From Aphanocapsa sp. GSE-SYN-MK-11-07L (lineage in GTDB: Bacteria; Cyanobacteriota; Cyanobacteriia; Thermosynechococcales; Thermosynechococcaceae), in assembly GCA_019359715.1 (NCBI GenBank), contig JAHHGS010000090.1, positions 1-52,132 of the forward strand: DNA of 52,132 nucleotides. The letters run 5' to 3'. Made by a program: the position numbers and the translations under genes. Under the pieces are notes generated by a model that did not search any database, was not told the DNA's origin, and worked only from the letters and a program-made list of their open reading frames with translations. Below are positions 9,501-17,629 of the stretch, in pieces. How positions within the stretch are numbered: position 1 is the stretch's first letter; each line of letters begins with the position of its first letter.

Positions 9501-9728
9501 CATCCTACTCCAGCCTTAATGATTAGCGACATTGAAATGCCGGGGATGGACGGCTTTACCTTAATCAACCGCTGTCGGCAAGCGGAAATGACGATGCCTG
9601 TGCTGGTGATTTCTTCCCGCTTATCGGAAGAGTGGGGAACCGAAGCTCGCCGCTTAGGAGCGACTGACTATCTGACCAAAGGATTTACCACGCCTGAACT
9701 GCTGCAAAAGGTAAGCAGCTTTCTCTAG
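6555..9728 (+). CDS. CheA hybrid histidine kinase with C-terminal receiver (PixL/PilL/HmpE type)
   Basis: A 1057-residue kinase closing the operon. An N-terminal Hpt domain carries H69 in CIHTIKGGA. A helical region (about 150-260) is followed by an acidic repeat linker (about 312-420), a dimerisation segment, and an ATPase with the N box HLIRNAYDHG near 630, DDGQGID near 670 and GRGVGMDVV near 720. A CheW-like domain starts near 755. A receiver occupies about 940-1057, with VDD near 945 and the phospho-acceptor D992 in SDIEMPGMDG. It should phosphorylate itself and then the CheY-like, PatA-like and its own receiver domains under control of the two receptors. Its stop codon lies only 3 bp from the convergent TPR gene. 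Confidence 0.96.
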   Translation: MPEVNTHPSATSQEALSPAELAELELQQELRGMFNVDTQAYLQTYISLAQQLQPQSWTADIQELYRCIHTIKGGAVTVGAEAILHVSAVLEDLLSDLRYLQIAPPLADRQLSQILLEAGELLTGSLQIAAVGQAAVESVQPTVERILALRTVVQQAYLPEWDEHQQLFQEFAENGFDLVVLDLTMALEALPTAGIVSPVALQAAKQTLQQLIQIGQDLGFEAGWLQLLDRAQVLLDRPDNQFWCDNWPNYLQLLKDSARKGGQLPEASQSAGLEALFAEPESAIGLNLSHPTAVGEPETTSPLVPELELFADTDNELSLELDTFADLTNGNELSLELDTFPDLSAVSAPELDALVDLDAASESWLELDAFADLSDINESSLELDTFADSSPNSEPSLELDAFADLSAESKSSLEEDVLDWTAEAPEAAVARMPVASTSAASAQIPVPLERLDRSAQDLVETLLSARAVQGFYSTLQAQLLQMVTLAQDSANYITRLRQIQDEYALLDNLQADGTNAGPTLERYRQGYTIINRLLESSLRLSELGAEVSTSNHQTAVSIQQLDRNILNLQKTVEESRLVPFKSLSFRARGILRDLTNRYGKPAQLVVQGEQLELDAGTVQALEPALLHLIRNAYDHGLEPPAQRLALGKPELGTLTLTLRRRGNTYALDLQDDGQGIDPEVIRQSAISKGLPNWQVDTPAALLAVLCQPGFSSRDLVSDISGRGVGMDVVANQVNALGGRLSLETALGQGTTFHLEIPVPHLLVRCVLVQSGDRTLAIPADEVVTTTLLDSLSATPADPKLSYSWVIQDADQSLPGLNLLEYWYPGQGGRSLPETAVGLRVRAAAAKGTQDAWLLADELLEQVDLLINPIPNPLVLPAGLMGVSLLTNGKLVPVLDPTKLAEHLLSHPISSAEATGLDSVSTSAASPAPAAPVAEAKASLTSTILVVDDAALVRRRIEASLTAYGYTVQTCRDGLEAWNWLQAHPTPALMISDIEMPGMDGFTLINRCRQAEMTMPVLVISSRLSEEWGTEARRLGATDYLTKGFTTPELLQKVSSFL
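7486..7812 (+). repeat. Degenerate acidic repeat array inside the CheA linker
   Basis: At least six imperfect units built on LELDxFADL, each 16-22 residues long and separated by short Ser/Asn/Glu spacers. Units read LELDTFADL, LELDTFPDL, LELDAFADL (twice) and LELDTFADS, with a weaker PELDALVDL. The array is strongly acidic and sits between the Hpt part and the dimerisation domain. Confidence 0.85.
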
Positions 9729-9731
9729 AGG

Positions 9732-10910
9732 TTATTTTTTTCGTTTCATGTCAGCCCTTACCTGGGTCACGCCTGCGGCATTGCCTTGAGTTTGATAGAG
9801 GCGAATAGCAGTTTGAAAAGCGGTTTTTGCTTCATCTTTGCGCCCCCGCTCTTTGAGGGCTAGCCCCAACTTATGAAAGGCCAAGGGTTCATTCGGGGCC
9901 AACTGAGTCACCTCACGGTAGACAACGATCGCTTCCAATGGATTTCCGATTTGGATTGAAATATCACCAATCGCCAATTTTGCTTCCAGTAGCTTAGGAT
10001 TAGCCTCGGCTGCCCGTCGATAGGCAATTAATGCCGCCGCCAGATCTTTTTGATTGACCAGAGTATCGCCAATTTTGAGGTTGAGCAACGCATTGCTCGG
10101 ATCGAGCTGACCGGCTTGCTGGAGAGCCGCTACTCCTGCCGCCGTATTTCCCTGGCTCAGCAACGCCAAACCTAAATAAAACTGGACTGTAGAACTGCTG
10201 GGAGCGATCGCCGCCGCTTGCTGGAGAGAGGCGATCGCCTGGGTTGGATTGCCCTGCTCAAATAAAAGTACGCCAATCGCTTCGTGGGCTTGCCAGCTTT
10301 GGGGGTCAAGGGTGATTACCCGCCGATAAACAGTCATCGCTCCGGAGGCGTTACCCTGACGGCTGAGCACGATCCCCAAACCCAACATAGCGGGTACATT
10401 TTTGGGGTTGAGTTGGACGGCCCGCTGGTAGGCGGCGGCCGCCCCCGGATTGTCTCCTGCTTTGCCTAAACTAAACCCCAAGGCGTAGTAAAAATCCGGA
10501 TTGTTTGCTTCTAAGGCGATCGCCTGCTGGTAAGACCGAGCCGCTTCTGGATAGCTGCCAATTTGGGCCTGCAAAAACCCAATTGCTGAGTAAATCCGCG
10601 GATTGCGACTATCGACAGTCGCTGCCTGCTGATAAACCTTGAGCGCTTCCTGGAAGTTGCCAGCATCAATCAGTTGTTTACCTTGCCGCAACAGGGTGAG
10701 CAGTTGTGGACTAGTCTGGGCGATCAACAGCGGCTCACCTACAGCCGCATTTGACGGCACAATTGCACCCAAGCTGCTCAACAAGATCATCCCAACTGCC
10801 CAAAGACCTTGATCCAGTCCTAAACGCAATGAATGCACGACCCAATATTTCTGAGTTTGCAGCACTTTACTTCTAAACAAGGACAACAAGGGAAAGACTC
10901 CTGAACACAA
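9732..10910 (-). CDS. Tetratricopeptide repeat protein, probably exported or membrane-anchored
   Basis: A 392-residue protein with a hydrophobic segment at about 35-55 ending in SNAA, which could be a signal peptide or anchor. About nine consecutive 34-residue TPR units follow, with the typical pattern of small residues, Tyr and a terminal Pro (for example GNFQEALKVYQQAATVDSRN). TPR solenoids mount partner proteins, and no catalytic domain is present. The start at 10910 gives a long polar stretch before the hydrophobic segment, so a later start is possible. It converges on the CheA gene with only 3 bp between stop codons. The function is unknown. Confidence 0.85.
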   Translation of the reverse strand: MCSGVFPLLSLFRSKVLQTQKYWVVHSLRLGLDQGLWAVGMILLSSLGAIVPSNAAVGEPLLIAQTSPQLLTLLRQGKQLIDAGNFQEALKVYQQAATVDSRNPRIYSAIGFLQAQIGSYPEAARSYQQAIALEANNPDFYYALGFSLGKAGDNPGAAAAYQRAVQLNPKNVPAMLGLGIVLSRQGNASGAMTVYRRVITLDPQSWQAHEAIGVLLFEQGNPTQAIASLQQAAAIAPSSSTVQFYLGLALLSQGNTAAGVAALQQAGQLDPSNALLNLKIGDTLVNQKDLAAALIAYRRAAEANPKLLEAKLAIGDISIQIGNPLEAIVVYREVTQLAPNEPLAFHKLGLALKERGRKDEAKTAFQTAIRLYQTQGNAAGVTQVRADMKRKK

Positions 10911-11084
10911 ACAACTAGATTAGTTTACGCTGGCGAACCTTGAGACGAGTGTGCAAGACATAGAGATTTCTAAGCCAAAGCTTAGGTTAAAGCAAACGAA
11001 ATCTGTAACAATTAACAGCGGCTAGAGATAAAGTCGATCGCACCACTGATCCAAATCTCCATCTGTCGATGCAGACAAACACGA

Positions 11085-12206
11085 TCAATTAGCTGCGGAC
11101 TTAGCGCGGGCAACTTTAATGGCCTGCTGCAACTGGTTCATCGCCACCGTCAGTTTGGGGCCAGCATCTACGGGCACCATGCCTTGGGCAGTTCGTTGCA
11201 GAACTTCAAAGTGCAGGTGTGGGCCAGTTGAGTTGCCTGTACTGCCAACCAGCCCAATCACTTCGCCTTGCTTGACCTTTTGACCCGGATTAACCAGCAT
11301 TTCTGACAGGTGGGCGTACAGGGTTTCCTGCTGATGCTGATTGTGGGCCAAAATAACTGAGAAGCCATAGCCGCCCATATAATCAGCCGTCACCACTTCG
11401 CCGGCTTGAACCGCTAAAACTGGCGTTCCGATCGGTGCGGCTAGGTCGGTGCCAGTATGCATCCGCCACAGCCCGCTGACCGGATTTAGCCGCCAGCCAA
11501 AGACTGAAGTAATCTCGGCCGGAATCGCCAGCGGGAAAAATATGTTTTTTCCGTTTAACCCCAACCATCTGAGCGGATTAGACCCCTGATAAAGCTTGCT
11601 GATGTAAGGATTACGACCTGAATTGTAATAAGGAGCCGAAGCTGACCGATAGGAGCCAGCGCTGGCGTCGTAGCCTGAGCGATCCAACTCGGTTGGTTCA
11701 GATTGGCCAACAGAAGGATTTTGTTCAGGGCTTACCGTATAGGCCGTTTGGGCGGGTGGCGTCTGGCAAAGGCTTGTCGGGACGCTTGAGCCTGGCTGTA
11801 AAACCGCCTGACAGCCGCTGGAGCGCTCAGAAATAATTACATCGGGAGAAATTGGGGAATCAGGCTGCTCGCTGAGGCTGAAATCTTGGGGGTTAATGTA
11901 GGTTTGGTTAGAAACCACCTCAGGCTGGTTAGGGGCAGCCGGCTGAGCCTCGATCGCCTCTAGTTCGGCTGCGGCGGCGGCAGGATGAGGTTCAGACTCG
12001 ACAACAACTGGGTCAGGCAGGGTCGCCGGGGCAGGCGCTTCGGTCACAACTGGGTCAGCAGGGGCAATTTCTAGAGGCGCGATCGCTGCTGGTGCAACGT
12101 CTTCAGAGGTGGCAGCTTGGACTGAGATTGGGAGGCTGGTGGCCAAGCTAATCCCTAGCCACTGCACTAGCATCAGCCAACTAGCAGTCTGCGATGATTT
12201 AATCAT
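11085..12206 (-). CDS. M23 family peptidoglycan endopeptidase
   Basis: A 373-residue secreted protein. An N-terminal hydrophobic segment (about 8-31) fits a signal peptide. A long Pro/Ala/Glu-rich and then Ser/Tyr-rich spacer follows, and a LytM/M23 domain fills about 230-345. The zinc ligands are visible as H250 and D254 in HTGTD, and H330/H332 in HLHFE. Such enzymes cut peptide cross-links in the periplasm during growth or division. The ATG at 12206 has GAGGAT about 8 nt upstream, which supports this start. It is followed on the same strand by the TPR gene across 174 bp, in which only a weak 6-bp hairpin (10970-10985) is seen. Confidence 0.94.
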   Translation of the reverse strand: MIKSSQTASWLMLVQWLGISLATSLPISVQAATSEDVAPAAIAPLEIAPADPVVTEAPAPATLPDPVVVESEPHPAAAAAELEAIEAQPAAPNQPEVVSNQTYINPQDFSLSEQPDSPISPDVIISERSSGCQAVLQPGSSVPTSLCQTPPAQTAYTVSPEQNPSVGQSEPTELDRSGYDASAGSYRSASAPYYNSGRNPYISKLYQGSNPLRWLGLNGKNIFFPLAIPAEITSVFGWRLNPVSGLWRMHTGTDLAAPIGTPVLAVQAGEVVTADYMGGYGFSVILAHNQHQQETLYAHLSEMLVNPGQKVKQGEVIGLVGSTGNSTGPHLHFEVLQRTAQGMVPVDAGPKLTVAMNQLQQAIKVARAKSAAN

Positions 12207-12278
12207 GGATGAGCATCCTCACACAGGTAAGTCTTTTGAACGATTGTAGCCGCTAATTTCAGGAGTTCAAACAGATGA

Positions 12279-13982
12279 CTAATCAGTCCGGTCTCTGTCA
12301 AAGCTGGCCAACCACCTTTCAACGCGATCAGCAGCAATGCCCCGACAGCCCAAGCCAAAGGCAAGGGCGATCGCGACGGCAATCGCTCCCAGCAATAATC
12401 CAAATGCCAAATTGACAATGCTGGCGGCAATCCCCATCTGTTGGAGGGCCATTGCAGATACTAAGGCAATGATCGCAATCCGGGCAGTTTGGGCCAAAAT
12501 GCGAGCTTGAGCGCTGCCAGAACTGCTAATCAGGTTAAAGGCTAGGTTGGCTAAATACAGCCCAACCGCAAACACCACCAGCCCTGCCAGGACTTGTCCA
12601 AACACCACCAGCAAGCCACTAATCAGGGCAGTCAGGGCCGGAATATTAAGCACATTGGTGGCGGCTACCGTCGCAAACAGCATGATGCCAACCAGAACGA
12701 CAATCCCAGCAATATCGGAAGGGGTACGGACTGACAGAGGCGCAGACGGCTGAGTCGAAGCGGTTACATCTGGAGCGTCTGGAGATGGCGGCGCGGCAGG
12801 GGTAGACCGTAAGCCAATCCAATCGAAGATGTTGTCGAAGCCAATTCCGGCTAGCAGGTTTTTGACTAGATCAGCCACAAACCGCCCCACAACGTAGCCA
12901 ATCACCAGAATTAGGGCGGCTGTAAAGATTTGCGGAATTGCGCTGAGAATCTGGCTGAGCATCGAGGTTGCCGGTGCAGAAATCGCTGGAATCTGCAAAG
13001 CGTCCAAGGCGGCGATCGCGGTCGGAATTAAAATCAGCACATAGACAAGCGTGCCAATCAGCCAAGAGAGTGACTGACTATTGCTAGTCCGACGGAGCCC
13101 AAATTGCGCCCCGACCCGATCAATGCTCGTTGCCGTCAACAGGTTGGTGACGATTCCCCGCACCACCCGCGCCAGCACCCAACCAATTGCGGCAATGATC
13201 AAGGCTTTCAGAATCCGCGGCAATGCGGCCAGAATGTCATTCAACAAGTTCTGCACGGGTTGAAGTGGCCCCTGCAAATCCAATACTCCCAAAATTAGGG
13301 GCAAAAAGAACAGAAAAATAAACCAGTACAAGACGTTTCCGAGCGTTTCGCTGAGCAGAAACTGGTTCTCGGAAAGCGTGGTTTCGGTCGTTTCAGCAAC
13401 CCGCTGATCCAAATTGAGAGCGCGTGCCGATCGAATGACCAGGGTTTTGGCTAGGGTTGCTAGCACCCAAGCAATCCCCGCCAAAATGGCAGCGACGCCT
13501 AGCTTGGGCAAGAACCCAAACACTTGACTCAGAAATGTATTCAGGGGTTGGGAAACCGTTGTCAGTTTGAGCGCATCCAGAAAAGCAACGATCGCAATCA
13601 GCAGAATCACCCAAAAGACAACCGAGGAGATAAGTTTTTCGACTTTCGGTTCCTGAGTTCCAGTGGTTTGTCCAGTCAATGAACGGGCAATCCGATTGTC
13701 AATATCAGTCCGGTTCAGGAGACGCTTGACTACCCCAGATAGGATCACTGCGGCAATCCAGCCGATCGTCAAAATGACGATCGCCCCGATCAAATTCAGC
13801 AGGGTTGGCCCCAAGGCGCTCAGACCCAGCGCTGTTAGAAATTGGGTCATCGGCGAAAGCAGCACGCTATCGGAGGTGGATCCAGCCGGAGCCATTGTGG
13901 GAGTGGGCGTTTGCGCTAACAGCCCTTGCCATCCGATCGGTGAGCCGATGGTGAGAGCGATTGTTGGCCAGGTTGCGTTCAT
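12279..13982 (-). CDS. CmpX-like membrane protein of the mechanosensitive-channel type (conserved TM-helix repeats)
   Basis: A very hydrophobic protein of about 567 residues from the ATG at 13982. It contains five copies of a TM-helix repeat, each a glycine-rich helix followed by a basic amphipathic stretch (such as LIGAIVILTIGWIAAVIL then KRLLNRTDID). This is the repeat of the CmpX and small-conductance channel-related family. An acidic, Pro/Ala-rich loop separates the fourth and fifth repeats. In-frame ATGs at 14012 and 14066 are possible alternatives; none has a clear ribosome site. The longest form overlaps the SLH gene by 14 bp. Gating function is inferred from the family and not shown. 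Confidence 0.86.
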   Translation of the reverse strand: MNATWPTIALTIGSPIGWQGLLAQTPTPTMAPAGSTSDSVLLSPMTQFLTALGLSALGPTLLNLIGAIVILTIGWIAAVILSGVVKRLLNRTDIDNRIARSLTGQTTGTQEPKVEKLISSVVFWVILLIAIVAFLDALKLTTVSQPLNTFLSQVFGFLPKLGVAAILAGIAWVLATLAKTLVIRSARALNLDQRVAETTETTLSENQFLLSETLGNVLYWFIFLFFLPLILGVLDLQGPLQPVQNLLNDILAALPRILKALIIAAIGWVLARVVRGIVTNLLTATSIDRVGAQFGLRRTSNSQSLSWLIGTLVYVLILIPTAIAALDALQIPAISAPATSMLSQILSAIPQIFTAALILVIGYVVGRFVADLVKNLLAGIGFDNIFDWIGLRSTPAAPPSPDAPDVTASTQPSAPLSVRTPSDIAGIVVLVGIMLFATVAATNVLNIPALTALISGLLVVFGQVLAGLVVFAVGLYLANLAFNLISSSGSAQARILAQTARIAIIALVSAMALQQMGIAASIVNLAFGLLLGAIAVAIALAFGLGCRGIAADRVERWLASFDRDRTD

Positions 13983-14052
13983 GGTTAATTGCTTATATAG
14001 GTTTACAGTCATCAAACAGCGAGACGAAATCGCTCGGAGTGCAGCGGACAAC

Positions 14053-15009
14053 TCAGGGCCGGACAATATAGGCAGAATTCAGCGGATCTACTTTTCCTGA
14101 ATGAGCCAGGGCTTGATAGATCAAAGCAGCCGCATCGGCCCGAGTCATGATCTGCTGCGGGTTTAGAACGGTGTGATCGGGATAGTTGACCACTAGCCCC
14201 GCCGTCGTTGCAGCCGCCACTGGCTTCAGGGCATAGTCAGGAATCTGGTTCGCATCCTGATAGAGGCTGAGGGTATCAGTTGGAGCGGATGGTGCAGGTA
14301 GGTTCAAGCCGTTGGCCAGTGCCGTTAAGGCTTCGATTTTAGGAATAGACTGCTCAGGCCGGAACGTATTGCCGGGATAACCAGCCATGAAATCCATCTG
14401 CACCGCTTCATTAATGGCTGAGTTGGCCCAAAACTCGGCTCCTAAATCGTTGAATTTTAGCGATCGACTGTTTTTCGGTTGCTCAAACCCCTTCTGCAGC
14501 ATCGTGGCAAACTCAGCCCGTGTGACAGGCTGGTTGGGGCGATAGGTGCGATCGGGAAATCCGACCAAAAGATCGCGCCGCGCCAGCTCGGCAATAAAGG
14601 GGCTGGCCCAAAAATTAGGCGGGAGATCGGGAAAAGCGATCGCCTGCGGTGAAGCGGACACCCTCGGCAGAGGCGATCCTGACGGTAAAGCAGTTAACGG
14701 GACAACCGGAATCACCTTTGGCAATTGAGGTGAACCCAAGGGCTGAGGTGAAGCCGGAATCGGCACCGCAGGAGAGGCGATTTGACCTGAAACTGGGGGA
14801 GCAGAACCGCTGGGAGCCGGACTCGCTGCAGGTCGCAGGGCTGGAGCAGTTTCTACTAGAGAGAAATTAAATGCCTGATTGTTCTGAGTAAATGCCCAGA
14901 GCACAACAGCACCCAGACTGATAAAAGCGACAAAGATACCAACAAAATCATCAAATCCTAATGGCTCATGTTTCGGAGGTGGAGGGTTAGGAGGAGGCGA
15001 ATGAGTCAA
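14053..15009 (-). CDS. S-layer homology (SLH) domain protein with one N-terminal membrane helix
   Basis: About 318 residues from a TTG at 15009 that has TGAGGA a suitable distance upstream. The frame extends to 15177, but that part is Cys/Ser-rich, unlike protein, and overlaps pgeF. The protein starts with a proline-rich cytoplasmic tail and has one membrane helix (DDFVGIFVAFISLGAVVLW). A Pro/Ala/Ser-rich spacer and three SLH motifs follow; the first reads FIAELARRDLLVGFPDRTYRPNQPVTRAEFATML. SLH modules bind cell-wall polymers, so this protein probably links the membrane to peptidoglycan. It is divergent from pgeF and precedes the CmpX-like gene with little or no gap. Confidence 0.88.
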   Translation of the reverse strand: MTHSPPPNPPPPKHEPLGFDDFVGIFVAFISLGAVVLWAFTQNNQAFNFSLVETAPALRPAASPAPSGSAPPVSGQIASPAVPIPASPQPLGSPQLPKVIPVVPLTALPSGSPLPRVSASPQAIAFPDLPPNFWASPFIAELARRDLLVGFPDRTYRPNQPVTRAEFATMLQKGFEQPKNSRSLKFNDLGAEFWANSAINEAVQMDFMAGYPGNTFRPEQSIPKIEALTALANGLNLPAPSAPTDTLSLYQDANQIPDYALKPVAAATTAGLVVNYPDHTVLNPQQIMTRADAAALIYQALAHSGKVDPLNSAYIVRP

Positions 15010-15169
15010 AATGCAGTCCTCACATCGTAAATGCACGAATTGTAAACCATGGTTAGTTTGCAAACAACTGTCCATATTGCAGATAATTTGTTGAGCAGAT
15101 GGCGAACTGCACAACCGCCAAGAACCCAGCGATCGCAGGCTAGCATGGGAGTGAATTTCAAACGGGCTT

Positions 15170-15982
15170 ATGCACACTTGGCACTGGCGAACTTGGCAAG
15201 GGTTGCCCTACCTGACCTGTAGCTGGCTAGAAGCCTGGAGTCATGGCTTTTTTACGCAGCAGTTTGCACCTCGCCCCCCAACCCAATTGGTTGAAGTATT
15301 GCACCCGCAAGCTTTGGTCTATCGAGTCAAGCAAGTGCATGGCAATCGGGTGCTAAGTACGGCTGAGATTGAACCACTGGAGCAACCTGTACAGGAGTTG
15401 AGTGAGCAAGAATCACCCTCATTACAACAGGCTGATGGTTTATTCAGTCAGAGATCGCAGCAGTCGGTTTGGGTTTGTAGCGCCGACTGTACTCCTGTAC
15501 TAATTGGAGATCAGCAAACCGGGCAGGTGGCGGCGATTCATGCTGGCTGGCGCGGGACAGCGGCACAAATTGTCCCGGCAGCGATCGCCCGTTTGCAGGC
15601 CGAGGGGAGTCAGCTCAAGCACTTGCGGATTGCTTTGGGGCCAGCGATCGCTGGGCAGGTTTATCAAGTTTCAACTGATGTCGCTGCCAAAGTCGGAGCC
15701 ACGGTTGTTGACCCCACCAAGCCTGATTGGTATGACCACCCAGAAGCCCTGCTATCAGAGCTAGAGCGGCTTCCCGGCTCCCCAATTTTGAGCGACCCTC
15801 AGCCCGGTCATGCTCGGTTAGATGTCCGACAGGTGAATCGTCTCCAGCTAGAGCAATTAGGCATTCGTCCAGAGCAGATCGCGATCTCTGACCACTGCAC
15901 TTACCAGCAGCCAGAGTATTTTTTCTCCTACCGACGCAGCAACCAGAAGCAGATTCAGTGGTCTGGGATTGTCAGCAACTAA
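15170..15982 (+). CDS. pgeF: Peptidoglycan editing factor PgeF (YfiH/laccase-domain, polyphenol oxidase family)
   Basis: A 270-residue protein of the Cu-oxidase_4/YfiH family with the usual landmarks: VKQVHGN, CSADCTPVLI (Cys ligand), AAIHAGWRGTA (His ligand) and a C-terminal SYRR. The family removes wrongly incorporated residues from peptidoglycan precursors; some members act on purine nucleosides or phenols in vitro. Its neighbours, an SLH protein and an M23 peptidase, are also cell-wall related. It is divergent from the SLH gene and convergent with the first solute-binding protein gene. Confidence 0.93.
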   Translation: MHTWHWRTWQGLPYLTCSWLEAWSHGFFTQQFAPRPPTQLVEVLHPQALVYRVKQVHGNRVLSTAEIEPLEQPVQELSEQESPSLQQADGLFSQRSQQSVWVCSADCTPVLIGDQQTGQVAAIHAGWRGTAAQIVPAAIARLQAEGSQLKHLRIALGPAIAGQVYQVSTDVAAKVGATVVDPTKPDWYDHPEALLSELERLPGSPILSDPQPGHARLDVRQVNRLQLEQLGIRPEQIAISDHCTYQQPEYFFSYRRSNQKQIQWSGIVSN

Positions 15983-16033
15983 CGTATTCGGACAGAAGGT
16001 AAGGTCAGATGGCTATTCTTTCGATGAGTTCGA

Positions 16034-17500
16034 TCAAGATTTACTACCTGATGGACTCTGCGGCCACTGCTGAAAAATCTGCTTGATGTTGGCGATCGTC
16101 TCATCCGCTGCCTGTTCAGGCGAGACTTTGTCCTCGACAATTCTACTGACGGCTTTGCCCCAAACCCATTGTTCTGAAACCATGCTGTAGGCAGGATTCT
16201 GGGCATAGGCATAAAGGCGAGTCTGATGCCTATGCAGATTCTTAGCCACTATTGAGCGATGTGGATCGGCTGGGTTTGTCCAGAACGGGTCTTTCCAAAC
16301 TGGAATCAGGATGGGCAGACTGCGCCCGGCTGCTTTCAGATACTTGTTTGAAATGTCTGGTCGCAGGAGATAGCGCAGAAAGGACTTGGCTTGCTCTTGA
16401 TGCCTGGAAGCCTTGAAGATTACCGCCTGACGCACCAGCACAATGTTTCGCATTGGTTGACCGTTGGGTTTGTTCGGATACCCCATAGTGCCCAGCTTAT
16501 TTTTGTAAAGATCGGGATCATCTTTAACCGCAGCCGGAATCGAAAGCGAGTTATTGGGAGTCATCACTACCTGGCGGTTGAGCAGGCTGCGGTTATTGTC
16601 GGGGTTGAGCCAGGTGATCGCCTCTGGGGGCACATAGCCCTGTTTGTAAAACTGGGTATACCAGTCCAACGCCTTGATGATTCTGTGGCGAATTTCAGGA
16701 TTGTCAACCTGCAGTTGCCCGCTCTGATCGAGGATGTGGGCATCGTAGGCCTCCAAAATCGGCTCAAACGTCTCGTAGGTGTCTCTGGCCCTGGCCATCA
16801 TCGGTAAGCCCAAACCGTAAATCTTCAGGTGATGCTTGGTGCGTAAATTGTCCTGCACCTGTTTCCAGAATTGCCAGAATCCGTCCCAATCTTTGGGGAT
16901 ATCCTGCTCAGTTTTGCCTGCCTGCCTAAGTAAATCTCGCCAGTAGAAAATTTGACTGGTGACTTGATTCAGCGGAACGGCATAGTAGCTATGGCGATCG
17001 CCAGCTTGGTTATAAAAATAGGCGCTTTTGAGAGCTGTAGCCGGATAGAGGCTTTTGACGGGATTGATTACCTCCGAGACATCCGCCAGGTGTCCCTGCC
17101 AGGCCAAGCGAGCATTCAAAGATTGCTCTGCCCCCTGGCTCATCATAATGTCAGGAGGGTGCCCAGCCTGGAAAGCGCGCTGGGCTCTCGTCGATAGCTC
17201 ATCAGCATTCACAAAATCGAGTTGAATTTGCTGACCGCTCTGCTTTGACCAGTCTCTAGCGATCTGGCGTAGAACTTCATCTTCCTCCAAAAGATAACCC
17301 TTTTCCCACCAAACAGTGAGAACATCTGGCTGAGTAGGGGTACTAGTCACTGACGTTGAAGCTGTCTCAGGGGCACAGGCCGTCAGGATGAGACCAAGCA
17401 TGAAGCCAGTCCAGGCATAACTGTGTTTTGATCCCATGTTCAGCCTGGTCTGTTCAACTGGCTCTCTGCCATCTTTAAAGCTTGAACAGAGAATCATCAT
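16034..17500 (-). CDS. ABC transporter extracellular solute-binding lipoprotein, copy 1 (family 1, sugar type)
   Basis: A 488-residue solute-binding protein with a lipoprotein signal ending in LTAC, Cys at residue 42, after an unusually long 25-residue N-region. The mature part begins with the family 1 pattern (LTVWWEKGYLLEEDEVL). The ATG at 17500 is chosen because GAGGT lies 9 nt upstream, at exactly the position found in copy 2. The family delivers sugars or similar solutes to an ABC importer, but no permease or ATPase gene is adjacent. It is closely related to the next gene over the full length. The substrate is unknown. Confidence 0.92.
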   Translation of the reverse strand: MMILCSSFKDGREPVEQTRLNMGSKHSYAWTGFMLGLILTACAPETASTSVTSTPTQPDVLTVWWEKGYLLEEDEVLRQIARDWSKQSGQQIQLDFVNADELSTRAQRAFQAGHPPDIMMSQGAEQSLNARLAWQGHLADVSEVINPVKSLYPATALKSAYFYNQAGDRHSYYAVPLNQVTSQIFYWRDLLRQAGKTEQDIPKDWDGFWQFWKQVQDNLRTKHHLKIYGLGLPMMARARDTYETFEPILEAYDAHILDQSGQLQVDNPEIRHRIIKALDWYTQFYKQGYVPPEAITWLNPDNNRSLLNRQVVMTPNNSLSIPAAVKDDPDLYKNKLGTMGYPNKPNGQPMRNIVLVRQAVIFKASRHQEQAKSFLRYLLRPDISNKYLKAAGRSLPILIPVWKDPFWTNPADPHRSIVAKNLHRHQTRLYAYAQNPAYSMVSEQWVWGKAVSRIVEDKVSPEQAADETIANIKQIFQQWPQSPSGSKS

Positions 17501-17629
17501 TGAGTTGATACCTCAGTAGATTTCTTGATCCTGTCTCCTGTGTTAGTGCTGACTATGTTTCCTAAAAGAGAGAAGCTTTGGTTTGTCCTATAATTTTGCT
17601 TTGTACTCAGAAAATTTCTATACATGCAG

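Noticed and set aside
13663-14100. 145-codon plus-strand frame
   Set aside because: It lies antisense to the CmpX-like gene, whose repeats and hydrophobic pattern show the real coding strand.
16391-16807. 138-codon plus-strand frame
   Set aside because: Antisense within the first solute-binding protein gene. The related frame in the second copy has only partial similarity, as expected for a shadow of paralogues.
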